DNA from: Marinospirillum perlucidum
Lineage (GTDB): Bacteria > Pseudomonadota > Gammaproteobacteria > Pseudomonadales > Halomonadaceae
Reading direction: 5' to 3'
Assembly (NCBI RefSeq): GCF_003336805.1
Contig: NZ_QFWJ01000002.1
Location: 62,001-126,000, forward strand
Length of the DNA: 64,000 bases
Shown: positions 54,546 through 64,000 of the stretch, piece by piece
Numbering within the stretch: position 1 is the first letter of the stretch
Layout of the letters: each line of letters starts with the position of its first letter
Made by a program: the position numbers and the translations under genes
Notes under the pieces: model-generated
Database searches by the model: none
Seen by the model: only the letters and a program-made list of their open reading frames with translations
Told to the model about the DNA's origin: nothing

Positions 54546-55736
54546 TCAGCCCGCCAGCATTTCTGTCTTCTCTGACAAGACGGAAAAAGCAACCAGAACC
54601 AAGGGAGCTTCTCCGGCCAAAAGCGGACGGGCTTTCACCTGCAGGGGCTGGCTGGTTCCCGAAGTCAGCAGGAGATTACACTCCAGGCTTGCCTTGAGGC
54701 CCAGCTTCAAGCGTTCATAAAATTCATTCAATACGGCTGATTGGGCACTGCCTGCCAGGATGCGGTTCAGAGTATTTTGCTGCAGGGCGGTCCGACTGTA
54801 GCCCAGCAGCTGTTCGGCAGCCTGATTACTGAAAAGTACACGATTTTCTGTTTCCACGACCAGAACTGCATGAGTGATTTCATCCAGCACCAGGGAAAGC
54901 AGTTGGTTTTGCTGCTGCAGCTCCTGATTACGACGGCTCAGCTCCTCATGTTTTTCCTTGAGCAGCCCAAACCACTGGTTGTAATAGATACTGACTAAAT
55001 CCTGCTGGCTGATCAGACCGACCACCCGACCACTTTCATCGACAACCACCAAACGCTTGAAATTCTTGTCCTTGATCGCGATCAGGGCTTCCTGAATACT
55101 GATATTGGCAGCCAGTGTAAAAACCGGGCTGGACATGATTTCCTCGATCGGACGGGCCAGATCCTGCCCTGCATCCAGCAAACGAATAACATCCGTTTGC
55201 GTAATAATCCCCAGAGGAACGCCTTCTTCACTGATCAATGCCGTACTGACTTCCTGCTGTTGCATCAGGGAAAAAGCCACTCGAGCCGGCATCTCCTTGT
55301 TCACCTGCAACACCTGAACGCCTCGCAACAACTCGCCCAGGCTTTGGCTTTCTGCCAGCAGCTCGGGGTCCAGGCTTTGCACCAGATCGGTGTAGCTGAC
55401 GATGCCTCGAAGCACCTCTTCTTCATCCACCAGGCAGACCTGTTCCACCTGATTGACACCAATCAGCTGTATCGCTTCTTCTACACTGGCCTGGGGTGAT
55501 AATTGCAAGGCTTTGGGGAGGTGAACCTGGGCCAGGGGAACGGAAAAGTCGATGCCCTGAAGATGAAAGCTCACCAGATCCTTGGCTTGTAAAAGACGAT
55601 AGCCCCGGCTCCCCAACACTACCAGGGCACGAATATTGTGCTCTTTCATCAGCTTGAGAGCTGACTGGACGCTGGCTGTTTCCGGCAGGCTGATAACCTC
55701 CGGTGTTGCCAGCTGTTCAAGTTGGGGAAATAGCAT
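54546..55736 (-). CDS. Four-CBS plus PAS domain protein without output domain
   Basis: A 396-residue cytosolic protein. The first 255 or so residues are four CBS motifs in two Bateman modules (ASVQSALKLMKEHNIRALVV; SVEEAIQLIGVNQVEQVCLV; ARVAFSLMQQQEVSTALISE; SIQEALIAIKDKNFKRLVVV), which usually bind adenine nucleotides. A coiled coil (EELSRRNQELQQQNQLLS) links to a PAS domain. No kinase, GGDEF, EAL or DNA-binding part follows, so it must act on a partner. Its start is 17 bases after comM, and the haem-GGDEF-EAL gene follows after 104 bases, a likely partner. Confidence 0.88.
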   Translation of the reverse strand: MLFPQLEQLATPEVISLPETASVQSALKLMKEHNIRALVVLGSRGYRLLQAKDLVSFHLQGIDFSVPLAQVHLPKALQLSPQASVEEAIQLIGVNQVEQVCLVDEEEVLRGIVSYTDLVQSLDPELLAESQSLGELLRGVQVLQVNKEMPARVAFSLMQQQEVSTALISEEGVPLGIITQTDVIRLLDAGQDLARPIEEIMSSPVFTLAANISIQEALIAIKDKNFKRLVVVDESGRVVGLISQQDLVSIYYNQWFGLLKEKHEELSRRNQELQQQNQLLSLVLDEITHAVLVVETENRVLFSNQAAEQLLGYSRTALQQNTLNRILAGSAQSAVLNEFYERLKLGLKASLECNLLLTSGTSQPLQVKARPLLAGEAPLVLVAFSVLSEKTEMLAG

Positions 55737-55753
55737 AGTTTCCTTAAAAAGCT

Positions 55754-57235
55754 TTATTTTCGATAGCCCAGGGCCTCGAGTAAATGACTTCGCGCAAGCT
55801 TTGGCGCGCCTTCAAGATCGGCCAGGGTCAAGGCTACTTTAACCACACGGTGCGCCGCTCGTGCTGACAGTTGCATTTTCTGCATGGCTTGGCTGAGTAG
55901 CTGCTTGAGTTCAGGCGAGTCCAGTTCGGCCTCTACATCAGCAGGTGTCATGGCCGAATTGAGTTTACCAGCTCTGCGGATTTGGCGCTCTCGTGCAGCC
56001 AGCACCCGGGCACGCACCATTTCTGTGCTCTCTCCGGATGCTGGCCCCCACAGCTCATCCGGTGGTACTGCAGCTACTTCCAGGTGCATATCAATTCGAT
56101 CCAGTAGCGGACCGGACAAGCGCCCCCGGTACTTCTGGATTTGCCCCTCACTGCACCGACAGGGTTGCTGGGGATTGCCCAGGTGCCCACAGGGACAGGG
56201 GTTCATCGCTGCCAAGAGTAAAAAATCAGAGGGGTAGCAGGTTTGCTGGGCCGCCCTGGAAAGATGAATCTCTCCGGCTTCCAGGGGTTCGCGTAAAGCC
56301 TCCAGGACACGACGCTCAAATTCCGGCAACTCATCCAGAAAAAGCACCCCCTGATGGGCCAGACTGATCTCACCTGGACGCGGATAACTGCCACCTCCAA
56401 CCAGCGCCACGGATGAACTGGAATGGTGCGGAGCCCGATAGGGCCTCTGCCGCCAGCTTTTGATATCAAAGCCTTCGCTAATTGATTGTATGGCTGCCAC
56501 TTCCAGGGCCTGGTTTTCATCCAATGGCGGTAGTAAAGCAGGCAGACAGCTGGCCAGCAGGGTTTTGCCGGAACCGGGAGGGCCGGTAAAAAGCAGGTTA
56601 TGGCCTCCGGCCGCAGCGATTTCCAAGGCTCTTTTGGCACCAGCCTGCCCCTTGATGGAACGTAAGTCCTGGCCTACTGGCTGTGGAGCTTCCGCAGGGT
56701 GGCCTTTTTCCAGAGGCAGGCTTTCCTGTCCGCAGAGAAATGCTGAAACCTGAAGCAGGTGAGCCGCAGATCGCACCTCCAGTTGGCTGACCAGGCCTGC
56801 CTCAGCTGCATTATCCTGGGGCACCAAGAGTTGATGCCCCTGGTGAGCAGCCCCCAAAGCGGTGGGCAGCACCCCCTTAACCGGCCGCAATTCCCCATTC
56901 AGCGCCAGCTCGCCCAGAAATTCCCAAGGCTCTACAGCGGTCTGAGGCAGCTGTCCGGAAGCCACCAGAATGCCCAAAGCAATCGGTAGATCATAACGTC
57001 CACCTTCCTTGGGCAAATCCGCCGGGGAGAGGTTGACGGTAATCCGCCGGGCAGGAAAATCAAAGCCAGCCGTGATCAAGGCGCTACGAACACGATCTCG
57101 ACTTTCCTTGACCGCAGTTTCCGGTAACCCAACCAAGTTGAAAGCGGGCAAACCATTGGCCAGGTGAACTTCAACCCTGACTGGTGGAGCTTCCAGGCCC
57201 AACAGAGCTCGTGTCTTGATCATGGCTAAGGACAT
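55754..57235 (-). CDS. comM: YifB/ComM-type Mg-chelatase-like AAA+ ATPase
   Basis: A 493-residue hexameric helicase-like ATPase. An N-terminal Lon-like S5 domain (VEVHLANGLPAFNLVGLPET, NLSPADLPKEGGRYDLPIA) is followed by the AAA+ core with Walker A TGPPGSGKT, LFLDELPEF as Walker B, and a C-terminal Mg-chelatase domain. In Vibrio and Acinetobacter ComM promotes branch migration in natural transformation; it exists in non-competent species too. ATG 57235 has GGGAGG 6 bases upstream. Confidence 0.93.
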   Translation of the reverse strand: MSLAMIKTRALLGLEAPPVRVEVHLANGLPAFNLVGLPETAVKESRDRVRSALITAGFDFPARRITVNLSPADLPKEGGRYDLPIALGILVASGQLPQTAVEPWEFLGELALNGELRPVKGVLPTALGAAHQGHQLLVPQDNAAEAGLVSQLEVRSAAHLLQVSAFLCGQESLPLEKGHPAEAPQPVGQDLRSIKGQAGAKRALEIAAAGGHNLLFTGPPGSGKTLLASCLPALLPPLDENQALEVAAIQSISEGFDIKSWRQRPYRAPHHSSSSVALVGGGSYPRPGEISLAHQGVLFLDELPEFERRVLEALREPLEAGEIHLSRAAQQTCYPSDFLLLAAMNPCPCGHLGNPQQPCRCSEGQIQKYRGRLSGPLLDRIDMHLEVAAVPPDELWGPASGESTEMVRARVLAARERQIRRAGKLNSAMTPADVEAELDSPELKQLLSQAMQKMQLSARAAHRVVKVALTLADLEGAPKLARSHLLEALGYRK

Positions 57236-57285
57236 GCTGACCTCCCTGTTTAATCGCTGCATCCTGCGCTTAAGTTCCTCTTAAA

Positions 57286-57525
57286 TCACTGGTTCTTGCG
57301 CTCCAGTTCATCAACCCGTTTGGCCAGTTCATCCACCTTCTGGCGGGTGCGCTGATGAATTTGCAAAAGCCGCTCGTAATCATCGCGGGTCACCAGATCC
57401 AGTTTGCTCACTGCTTCCTGAACCAGCTTTTTTAGCGGCTGCGTGGGCGTTGCATTTTCTCTGGCCGCACTCAGGCGGTCAGTCAGTTCCTGGGTCAATC
57501 TATGAATTGCATCTGAAGTTGCCAT
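57286..57525 (-). CDS. ubiK: UbiK family ubiquinone accessory factor
   Basis: A 79-residue protein of the BMFP/YqiC group. The helical N-terminus (IHRLTQELTDRLS) is followed by the conserved QPLKKLVQEAVSKLDLVTRDDYE and a C-terminal coiled coil (QKVDELAKRVDELERK), through which it trimerises. UbiK helps ubiquinone synthesis in the aerobic Ubi complex. AAGGAG precedes the ATG. comM follows after 50 bases. Confidence 0.9.
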   Translation of the reverse strand: MATSDAIHRLTQELTDRLSAARENATPTQPLKKLVQEAVSKLDLVTRDDYERLLQIHQRTRQKVDELAKRVDELERKNQ

Positions 57526-57585
57526 ATCACCTCTCCTTTTGCTTCCAGCTTAGCATAGTCAGACCACTTAGCTGTCCGCTTTGGC

Positions 57586-57625
57586 TGCACCACTCAGGAG
57601 CAAACCCTCGCTCCATACTGGTGCC
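57586..57625 (+). promoter_or_regulatory. Two NtrC-like enhancer sites upstream of glnK
   Basis: 57586-57602 reads TGCACC-N5-GGAGCA, one base off the NtrC consensus TGCACC-N5-GGTGCA. 57609-57625 reads CGCTCC-N5-GGTGCC, with three differences. The centres are 23 bp apart, about two helical turns, and lie near -145 and -122 from the predicted start, a usual enhancer distance. Confidence 0.75.
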
Positions 57626-57712
57626 TTTTGTGCCTACCGCTTCTTCCAACACTTCTCCAAAAAAGCGGAAAAAACATCTTAACCAACTGTTTTTATTGTT
57701 TTTTTAAAAAAC

Positions 57713-57728
57713 TGGCACAACGGCTGCT
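57713..57728 (+). promoter_or_regulatory. Sigma-54 promoter of glnK-amtB
   Basis: TGGCACAACGGCTGCT matches the -24/-12 consensus TGGCACRNNNNTTGCW at all fixed positions but one (C for T before TGC). The GG and GC elements have the exact spacing. The start site would be near 57739, 63 bases before the ATG. Confidence 0.88.
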
Positions 57729-57789
57729 CTAGTGCTCAGTGAAGAATTAACGGCACTGCACCCTGTGGTGTCATCGAGAACCCGGCTGA

Positions 57790-58140
<351 letters not shown>

Positions 58141-58166
58141 CCGGCTGACCAACTGAGGATTTAACG

Positions 58167-59414
58167 ATGGAAGATATACTCCATATTACCTACGCAATTG
58201 ACACCTTCTATTTTCTGATCTGTGGCGTGCTCGTCATGTGGATGGCCGCTGGCTTCTCCATGCTGGAAGCTGGCCTGGTTCGTTCCAAGAACACAGCAGA
58301 AATTCTGACTAAAAACATCGCCCTGTTTGCGATTGCCTGCACCATGTATTTGTTCGTGGGCTACTTCATCATGTATTCCAGCCCCGAAGGCGGCATCTTC
58401 CCCAATCTTGGCTTCCTGATTGGAACCGAGAATGCGGTTGAAGCGGTTACCGCCGGTGGCGACGATGCCCCCTACTACTCCATGCGTTCTGACTTCTTCT
58501 TCCAGGTCGTGTTCGTGGCAACCGCCATGTCCATCGTTTCTGGTGCCGTTGCTGAGCGTATGAAGCTGTGGGCCTTCCTGATTTTCGCAGTAGTCCTGAC
58601 TGGTGTGATCTACCCTGTTTCCGGTTTCTGGACCTGGGGTGGCGGCTGGTTGGCTTCTGTCGGCTACTCCGACTATGCAGGTTCCGGTATCGTTCACCTG
58701 GCGGGTGCTGCTGCTGCCCTGGCTGGTGTTCTGGTTCTGGGTCCACGTAAAGGCAAGTACGGTCCCAAGGGTGAAGTTCATGCGATCCCTGGTGCCAACA
58801 TGCCTCTGGCCACGCTGGGTACTTTCATCCTGTGGATGGGGTGGTTTGGCTTCAACGGTGGTTCCGAGCTGAAGATGTCTGACATCTCCTCTGCCAACAA
58901 CGTTGCTCAAGTTTTTGTTAACACCAATGCCGCTGCTGCCGGTGGTGTGATCGCTGCCCTGATCTTCTCCAAGATCTGGTTCAAGAAAGCTGATCTGACC
59001 ATGGCCCTGAACGGTGCTCTGGCCGGTCTGGTTGCCATCACTGCGGATCCTCTGTCCCCAACAGGTCAAGGTGCTGCTCTGATTGGTGCCATCGGTGGTG
59101 TCCTGGTTGTTCTGTCCATCGTCTTCCTGGACAAACTGCGTATCGATGATCCCGTCGGTGCTATTTCTGTGCACGGTGTTGTGGGTATCTGGGGTGTTCT
59201 GGCCGTACCTTTCAACGCTGATGTCAGCTTCGTCGCACAGATCATCGGCATCCTGGGTATCTTCTTCTGGGTATTCATCGCCAGCCTGGTGGTATGGCTG
59301 ATCCTGAAAGCCATCATGGGCATCCGCGTCTCCGAAGAAGAAGAGTACGCTGGTGTGGATATTGCTGAGTGTGGCCTGGAAGCCTACCCAGAATTTACCA
59401 AGAACTCCAAGTAA
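58167..59414 (+). CDS. amtB: Ammonium transporter
   Basis: A 415-residue Amt-family protein with 11 helices. VRSKNTAEILTKN, GGGWLASVGYSDYAGSGIVH (first pore His) and SVHGVVGIWGVLAVPF (second pore His) are clear. It passes ammonium to cytosol at low supply. There is no obvious cleaved signal peptide. GAGGA lies 7-8 bases before the ATG. The cytosolic tail (SEEEEYAGVDIAECGLEAYPE) would meet GlnK. Confidence 0.97.
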   Translation: MEDILHITYAIDTFYFLICGVLVMWMAAGFSMLEAGLVRSKNTAEILTKNIALFAIACTMYLFVGYFIMYSSPEGGIFPNLGFLIGTENAVEAVTAGGDDAPYYSMRSDFFFQVVFVATAMSIVSGAVAERMKLWAFLIFAVVLTGVIYPVSGFWTWGGGWLASVGYSDYAGSGIVHLAGAAAALAGVLVLGPRKGKYGPKGEVHAIPGANMPLATLGTFILWMGWFGFNGGSELKMSDISSANNVAQVFVNTNAAAAGGVIAALIFSKIWFKKADLTMALNGALAGLVAITADPLSPTGQGAALIGAIGGVLVVLSIVFLDKLRIDDPVGAISVHGVVGIWGVLAVPFNADVSFVAQIIGILGIFFWVFIASLVVWLILKAIMGIRVSEEEEYAGVDIAECGLEAYPEFTKNSK

Positions 59415-59455
59415 TCTGATGAAAGATTGACTGTAACAGGTGAGCATGGAAGTTT

Positions 59456-59483
59456 GGGCACCCTCCGGGGTGCCCTTTTTTTT
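59456..59483 (+). terminator. Intrinsic terminator of glnK-amtB
   Basis: GGGCACCC/GGGTGCCC 8-bp stem with a 4-base loop, then eight Ts. Confidence 0.92.
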
Positions 59484-59501
59484 GTTAAACCTTTATCCTA
59501 A

Positions 59502-61779
<2,278 letters not shown>

Positions 61780-62922
61780 TCAGGCTTCCACGACATCGGA
61801 TTGCAGCTGGTCGAGAATAAAGCCCAGCTGCTCTTCGTTGTTGACCATTACCTCGACGCAGTCAGTATCCAGGTGGCGTCCTGCCATGCGTTCCAGTTCT
61901 TCCAGCGCCGCTTCTATACTCCAGGGTTCCTTGTAGGGGCGTTCACTGGTCAAGGCATCAAAGACATCGGCCACAGCAATGATTCTGGCTTCAATAGGAA
62001 TGGCTTCACCGCTGATTCCCCTGGGATAACCGGAGCCATCCATTTTTTCATGATGGTAGAGGACGATGTTTTTCAGCATCTCCACATCGGGCAGATCTTC
62101 CAGGCCATGGTTACGGATTACTTCATCCAGCAACTCCACACCACGGGTGGTGTGCTCCTGCATGATTTTGAATTCTTCTGCGGTCAAACGCCCTTTTTTC
62201 AGCAGGATTTCATCAGGAATAGCTATCTTGCCCAGATCATGGAGCGGAGAAAACAGCAACAGATGCTGAATCTGGCGGTCGCTGAAGGTCCACTTGGGCT
62301 CCAGGTCGGCAGCAATCAACTGGGCGTACTGGGCCATACGTTCCAGGTGGCCACCGGTTTCCGGGTCGCGTCCGGCACAGAGGATCATGGTGGAGCGCAC
62401 AGCAGCCGTCAAGGTTCGGATAGAAGCATGATCCTGATAGATCAGCTGGGCGATCAACTGACTGTAAAGCTCCAGTTCCTGCAGCATCTCACCGCGAAAG
62501 GTGTAGGCGGAATGCGAATTGAAGAAAACAAAGCCCATCAATTCCTTGCCACAAATCAGTGGTGCTGTATAGCTGGATAGCCAACCCTGCTTGACCAGCT
62601 TCTCGGTATGCGGATTCACCCGGCCCGTCTGGGCTGGGGGCACCAGTTGTGAGAGGTCATTAATAACCCGTGGATGGCGTTGAGTGGCAATCTGGCGCAG
62701 TGACCAAGCATCCACCAGAGCAAAGTCATAGTGGCTGATGGCCTCCTGCATGGGACTGGTGGTAAAAAAAGTTCGCACCTTGTCTGTTGCCGGTTGATAA
62801 AGGGCAACAGAAAAACGCTCCACATTGGTATATTTCTGGCGGATGCGCACACCCAGGAAGCGCAACTTGTCAGGTAGCGTTGTAAAACGACTGAGCTCTT
62901 TTACCAGGCTCTCATGTTGCAT
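61780..62922 (-). CDS. GAF plus HD-GYP cyclic-di-GMP phosphodiesterase
   Basis: A 380-residue soluble protein. The N-terminal 160 residues form a GAF-like domain (KYTNVERFSVALYQPATD, FVFFNSHSAYTFRGEM). An HD-GYP domain follows with CAGRDPETGGHLERMAQYAQ, HDLGKIAIPDEIL, HTTRGVELLDE, HHEKMDGSGYPRG and VADVFDALTSERPYKEPW, all metal and GYP residues present. It should hydrolyse c-di-GMP. ATG 62922 has GGAGG 9 bases upstream. Convergent to speA with no gap. Confidence 0.94.
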   Translation of the reverse strand: MQHESLVKELSRFTTLPDKLRFLGVRIRQKYTNVERFSVALYQPATDKVRTFFTTSPMQEAISHYDFALVDAWSLRQIATQRHPRVINDLSQLVPPAQTGRVNPHTEKLVKQGWLSSYTAPLICGKELMGFVFFNSHSAYTFRGEMLQELELYSQLIAQLIYQDHASIRTLTAAVRSTMILCAGRDPETGGHLERMAQYAQLIAADLEPKWTFSDRQIQHLLLFSPLHDLGKIAIPDEILLKKGRLTAEEFKIMQEHTTRGVELLDEVIRNHGLEDLPDVEMLKNIVLYHHEKMDGSGYPRGISGEAIPIEARIIAVADVFDALTSERPYKEPWSIEAALEELERMAGRHLDTDCVEVMVNNEEQLGFILDQLQSDVVEA

Positions 62923-63028
62923 TTCCCCTTGCCTCCTCAATAGCCATACTTCAAGGTATACCCTAACCTCGAAATTTACCAAATATTAATCAGGTAACTG
63001 GGAAGCAAGTTTCTTGCCAACCAGGCTT

Positions 63029-63700
63029 TTATTTCACCTGGGTCGAGGCCTGCAGGTAGCCTTTTAATTCCAACTCTAGCTGGTCTCCCGAATGCAAGGG
63101 GCCAACACCCGCTGGTGTTCCGGTTAGCACTAGGTCACCTTCTTCCAGTGTAAAGTGCTGACTGATGTAACTAAGCAGTTGTGCCAGGGGCGTCAGCATC
63201 TGACTGGCCTGGCCTCTTTGCCTTTCCTCGCCATTGATGCTCAGGCTCAGTTCCAAAGCCTGCCAATCTTCCACTTTTTCTGCCTTGACCAGAGCAGTCA
63301 ACGGACAGGAATCATCCCAGGCCTTGGCCAGCTCCCAGGGGTGACCCTTTTGTTTGAGTTGTGTCTGCAGGTCTCTCAGCGTCAGGTCAAGGGCCAAGCC
63401 TACACCGGCGATGGCTGCAAAAACCTGATCTGGATCGGCTTTTTGTAGCCTTTTGCCCACAAGCACAGCAATTTCCGTTTCATAATGCACCTCGCCTGCG
63501 TCCTTGGGTAACTCCAATGGAGCCTGTTCGAGATCCACGGCTGCGGTGGCTGGCTTCATGAACAACAAAGGCTGTTTGGGCACCGGATTGTTCAACTCAG
63601 CAGCATGTTCAGCGTAGTTGCGCCCCACACACACAATTTTACCCAGGGGCTGCTGCCAATCACTTTCTAGAAGGCGGGGAATAAAAGGGCTAGTAGACAC
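63029..63700 (-). CDS. Fumarylacetoacetate hydrolase family protein
   Basis: A 223-residue enzyme of the FAH superfamily, of the YcgM/FAHD1 type: KIVCVGRNYAEHAAEL, metal-binding HYETEIAVLVG, DLTLRDLQTQLKQKG and LTGTPAGVGPL. Members hydrolyse acylpyruvates or decarboxylate oxaloacetate with Mg2+. The substrate is not clear. Start is GTG with AAGGAG 8 bases upstream. It follows pyrC by 38 bases on the same strand. Confidence 0.92.
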   Translation of the reverse strand: MSTSPFIPRLLESDWQQPLGKIVCVGRNYAEHAAELNNPVPKQPLLFMKPATAAVDLEQAPLELPKDAGEVHYETEIAVLVGKRLQKADPDQVFAAIAGVGLALDLTLRDLQTQLKQKGHPWELAKAWDDSCPLTALVKAEKVEDWQALELSLSINGEERQRGQASQMLTPLAQLLSYISQHFTLEEGDLVLTGTPAGVGPLHSGDQLELELKGYLQASTQVK

Positions 63701-63738
63701 TGGGTAACTCCTTGATTAACGGATCGTCCTCTAGGGAC

Positions 63739-64000
63739 TTATTCGGCTGAATTCTTCAATCGGTAACTCACCTGGCCTTCCACCAGGGTCGCCTGAACCC
63801 GCCCCTTGAGGGTTTGCTGCCAACAAGGCGTATTCTGCCCTGCCGAGTAGCCACTGCTGGCATCCAGCACCCAGCTCTGCTCGGGGTCAAAAAGCGTAAT
63901 ATCAGCAGGCTGCCCCGGTTGCAGGCTGCCTAGAGGCTGATCCAGCACGCTCGCCGGGCCCGAAGTTAAGCTGGCCACCAATTGCTCAAGACTCAACAGT
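63739..64000 (-). CDS. pyrC: Dihydroorotase-like protein (3' part, cut by window end)
   Basis: The last 87 or so residues of an amidohydrolase of the dihydroorotase type: LVASLTSGPASVLDQPLG, GQPADITLFDP, NTPCWQQTLKGRVQATLVEGQ. This is the C-terminal small beta domain. The frame stays open to the window end, so the catalytic part lies beyond it. It may be true dihydroorotase or the inactive PyrC-like partner of aspartate transcarbamoylase found in pseudomonads; this fragment cannot tell. Confidence 0.85.
   Translation of the reverse strand, partial: LLSLEQLVASLTSGPASVLDQPLGSLQPGQPADITLFDPEQSWVLDASSGYSAGQNTPCWQQTLKGRVQATLVEGQVSYRLKNSAE

Noticed and set aside
58161-59447. 428-codon minus-strand frame opposite amtB
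   Set aside because: Mirror of amtB with a His/Gln/Asp-rich low-complexity reading; no motif, start signal or context.

Overview
The window looks like the chromosome of a halophilic or marine gammaproteobacterium of the Oceanospirillales/Pseudomonadales type. The main evidence is gene order: lptM-lysA-dapF-DUF484, engB/cytochrome c4/dsbA, fur/bamE divergent beside rnfH-ratA and smpB-ssrA, fabA-fabB, glnK-amtB, and a Fur protein of the Pseudomonas type without a CXXC. A complete ectoine-type TRAP uptake operon (teaABCD-like) adds a salt-adaptation signature. The tmRNA encodes the tag ANDDSYALAA. I see no insertion sequence, prophage, CRISPR array, rRNA or tRNA. Genus-level placement is inference; a Marinospirillum- or Halomonas-like bacterium would fit.

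Layout. 1-4.4 kb: the end of an unidentified membrane protein, a TtrSR-like two-component system and a sodium-coupled symporter with a structured leader. 4.3-12.5 kb: argH, then lptM-lysA-dapF-DUF484 (arginine, lysine and peptidoglycan precursors), engB, cytochrome c4, dsbA, an unknown coiled-coil membrane protein and a chalcone-isomerase-like exported protein. 12.5-17.8 kb: a K+/H+ antiporter and the tea operon, an osmoadaptation block. 17.9-22.5 kb: dtd, an SDR, the ABC-F ATPase yheS, a TIGR02444 protein and an FKBP isomerase. 22.5-31 kb: the heat-shock operon grpE-dnaK-dnaJ behind a sigma-32-type promoter, recN behind a LexA box, fur, bamE, rnfH, ratA, smpB and tmRNA.

31-40.3 kb is mainly signalling and lipid genes: a chemoreceptor, a lone CheY-like regulator, an RmlD-like protein, an acyltransferase, fabA-fabB, an Aer-like receptor and a PAS-(degenerate GGDEF)-EAL protein. 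40.3-45.3 kb is a compact six-gene operon (NTF2-like, SDR, FAD oxidoreductase, DUF1365, Cfa-like methyltransferase, DUF2878) that probably modifies membrane fatty acids. 45.4-51.8 kb: rluA, DUF2288, a second TRAP system (TakP-like receptor convergent to its permeases), an EamA exporter and metF. 51.8-57.5 kb: ubiK, comM, a CBS-PAS protein without an output domain and a haem-c GGDEF-EAL protein, all in one direction. 57.5-64 kb: a nitrogen block with two NtrC-like sites and a sigma-54 promoter ahead of glnK-amtB, then a second PII gene translationally overlapped by speA, an HD-GYP phosphodiesterase, a fumarylacetoacetase-family enzyme and the 3' part of pyrC.

Themes. Osmotic adaptation (tea, K+/H+ antiporter), membrane-lipid synthesis and remodelling (fabAB, plsC, the cfa cluster), cyclic-di-GMP turnover (four proteins with GGDEF, EAL or HD-GYP domains) and nitrogen control reaching into polyamine synthesis. 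The least explained parts are the CBS-PAS/haem-GGDEF pair, the cfa cluster, the symporter leader with a 13-bp repeat, and the PII-speA coupling. Most of the window is ordinary housekeeping sequence.
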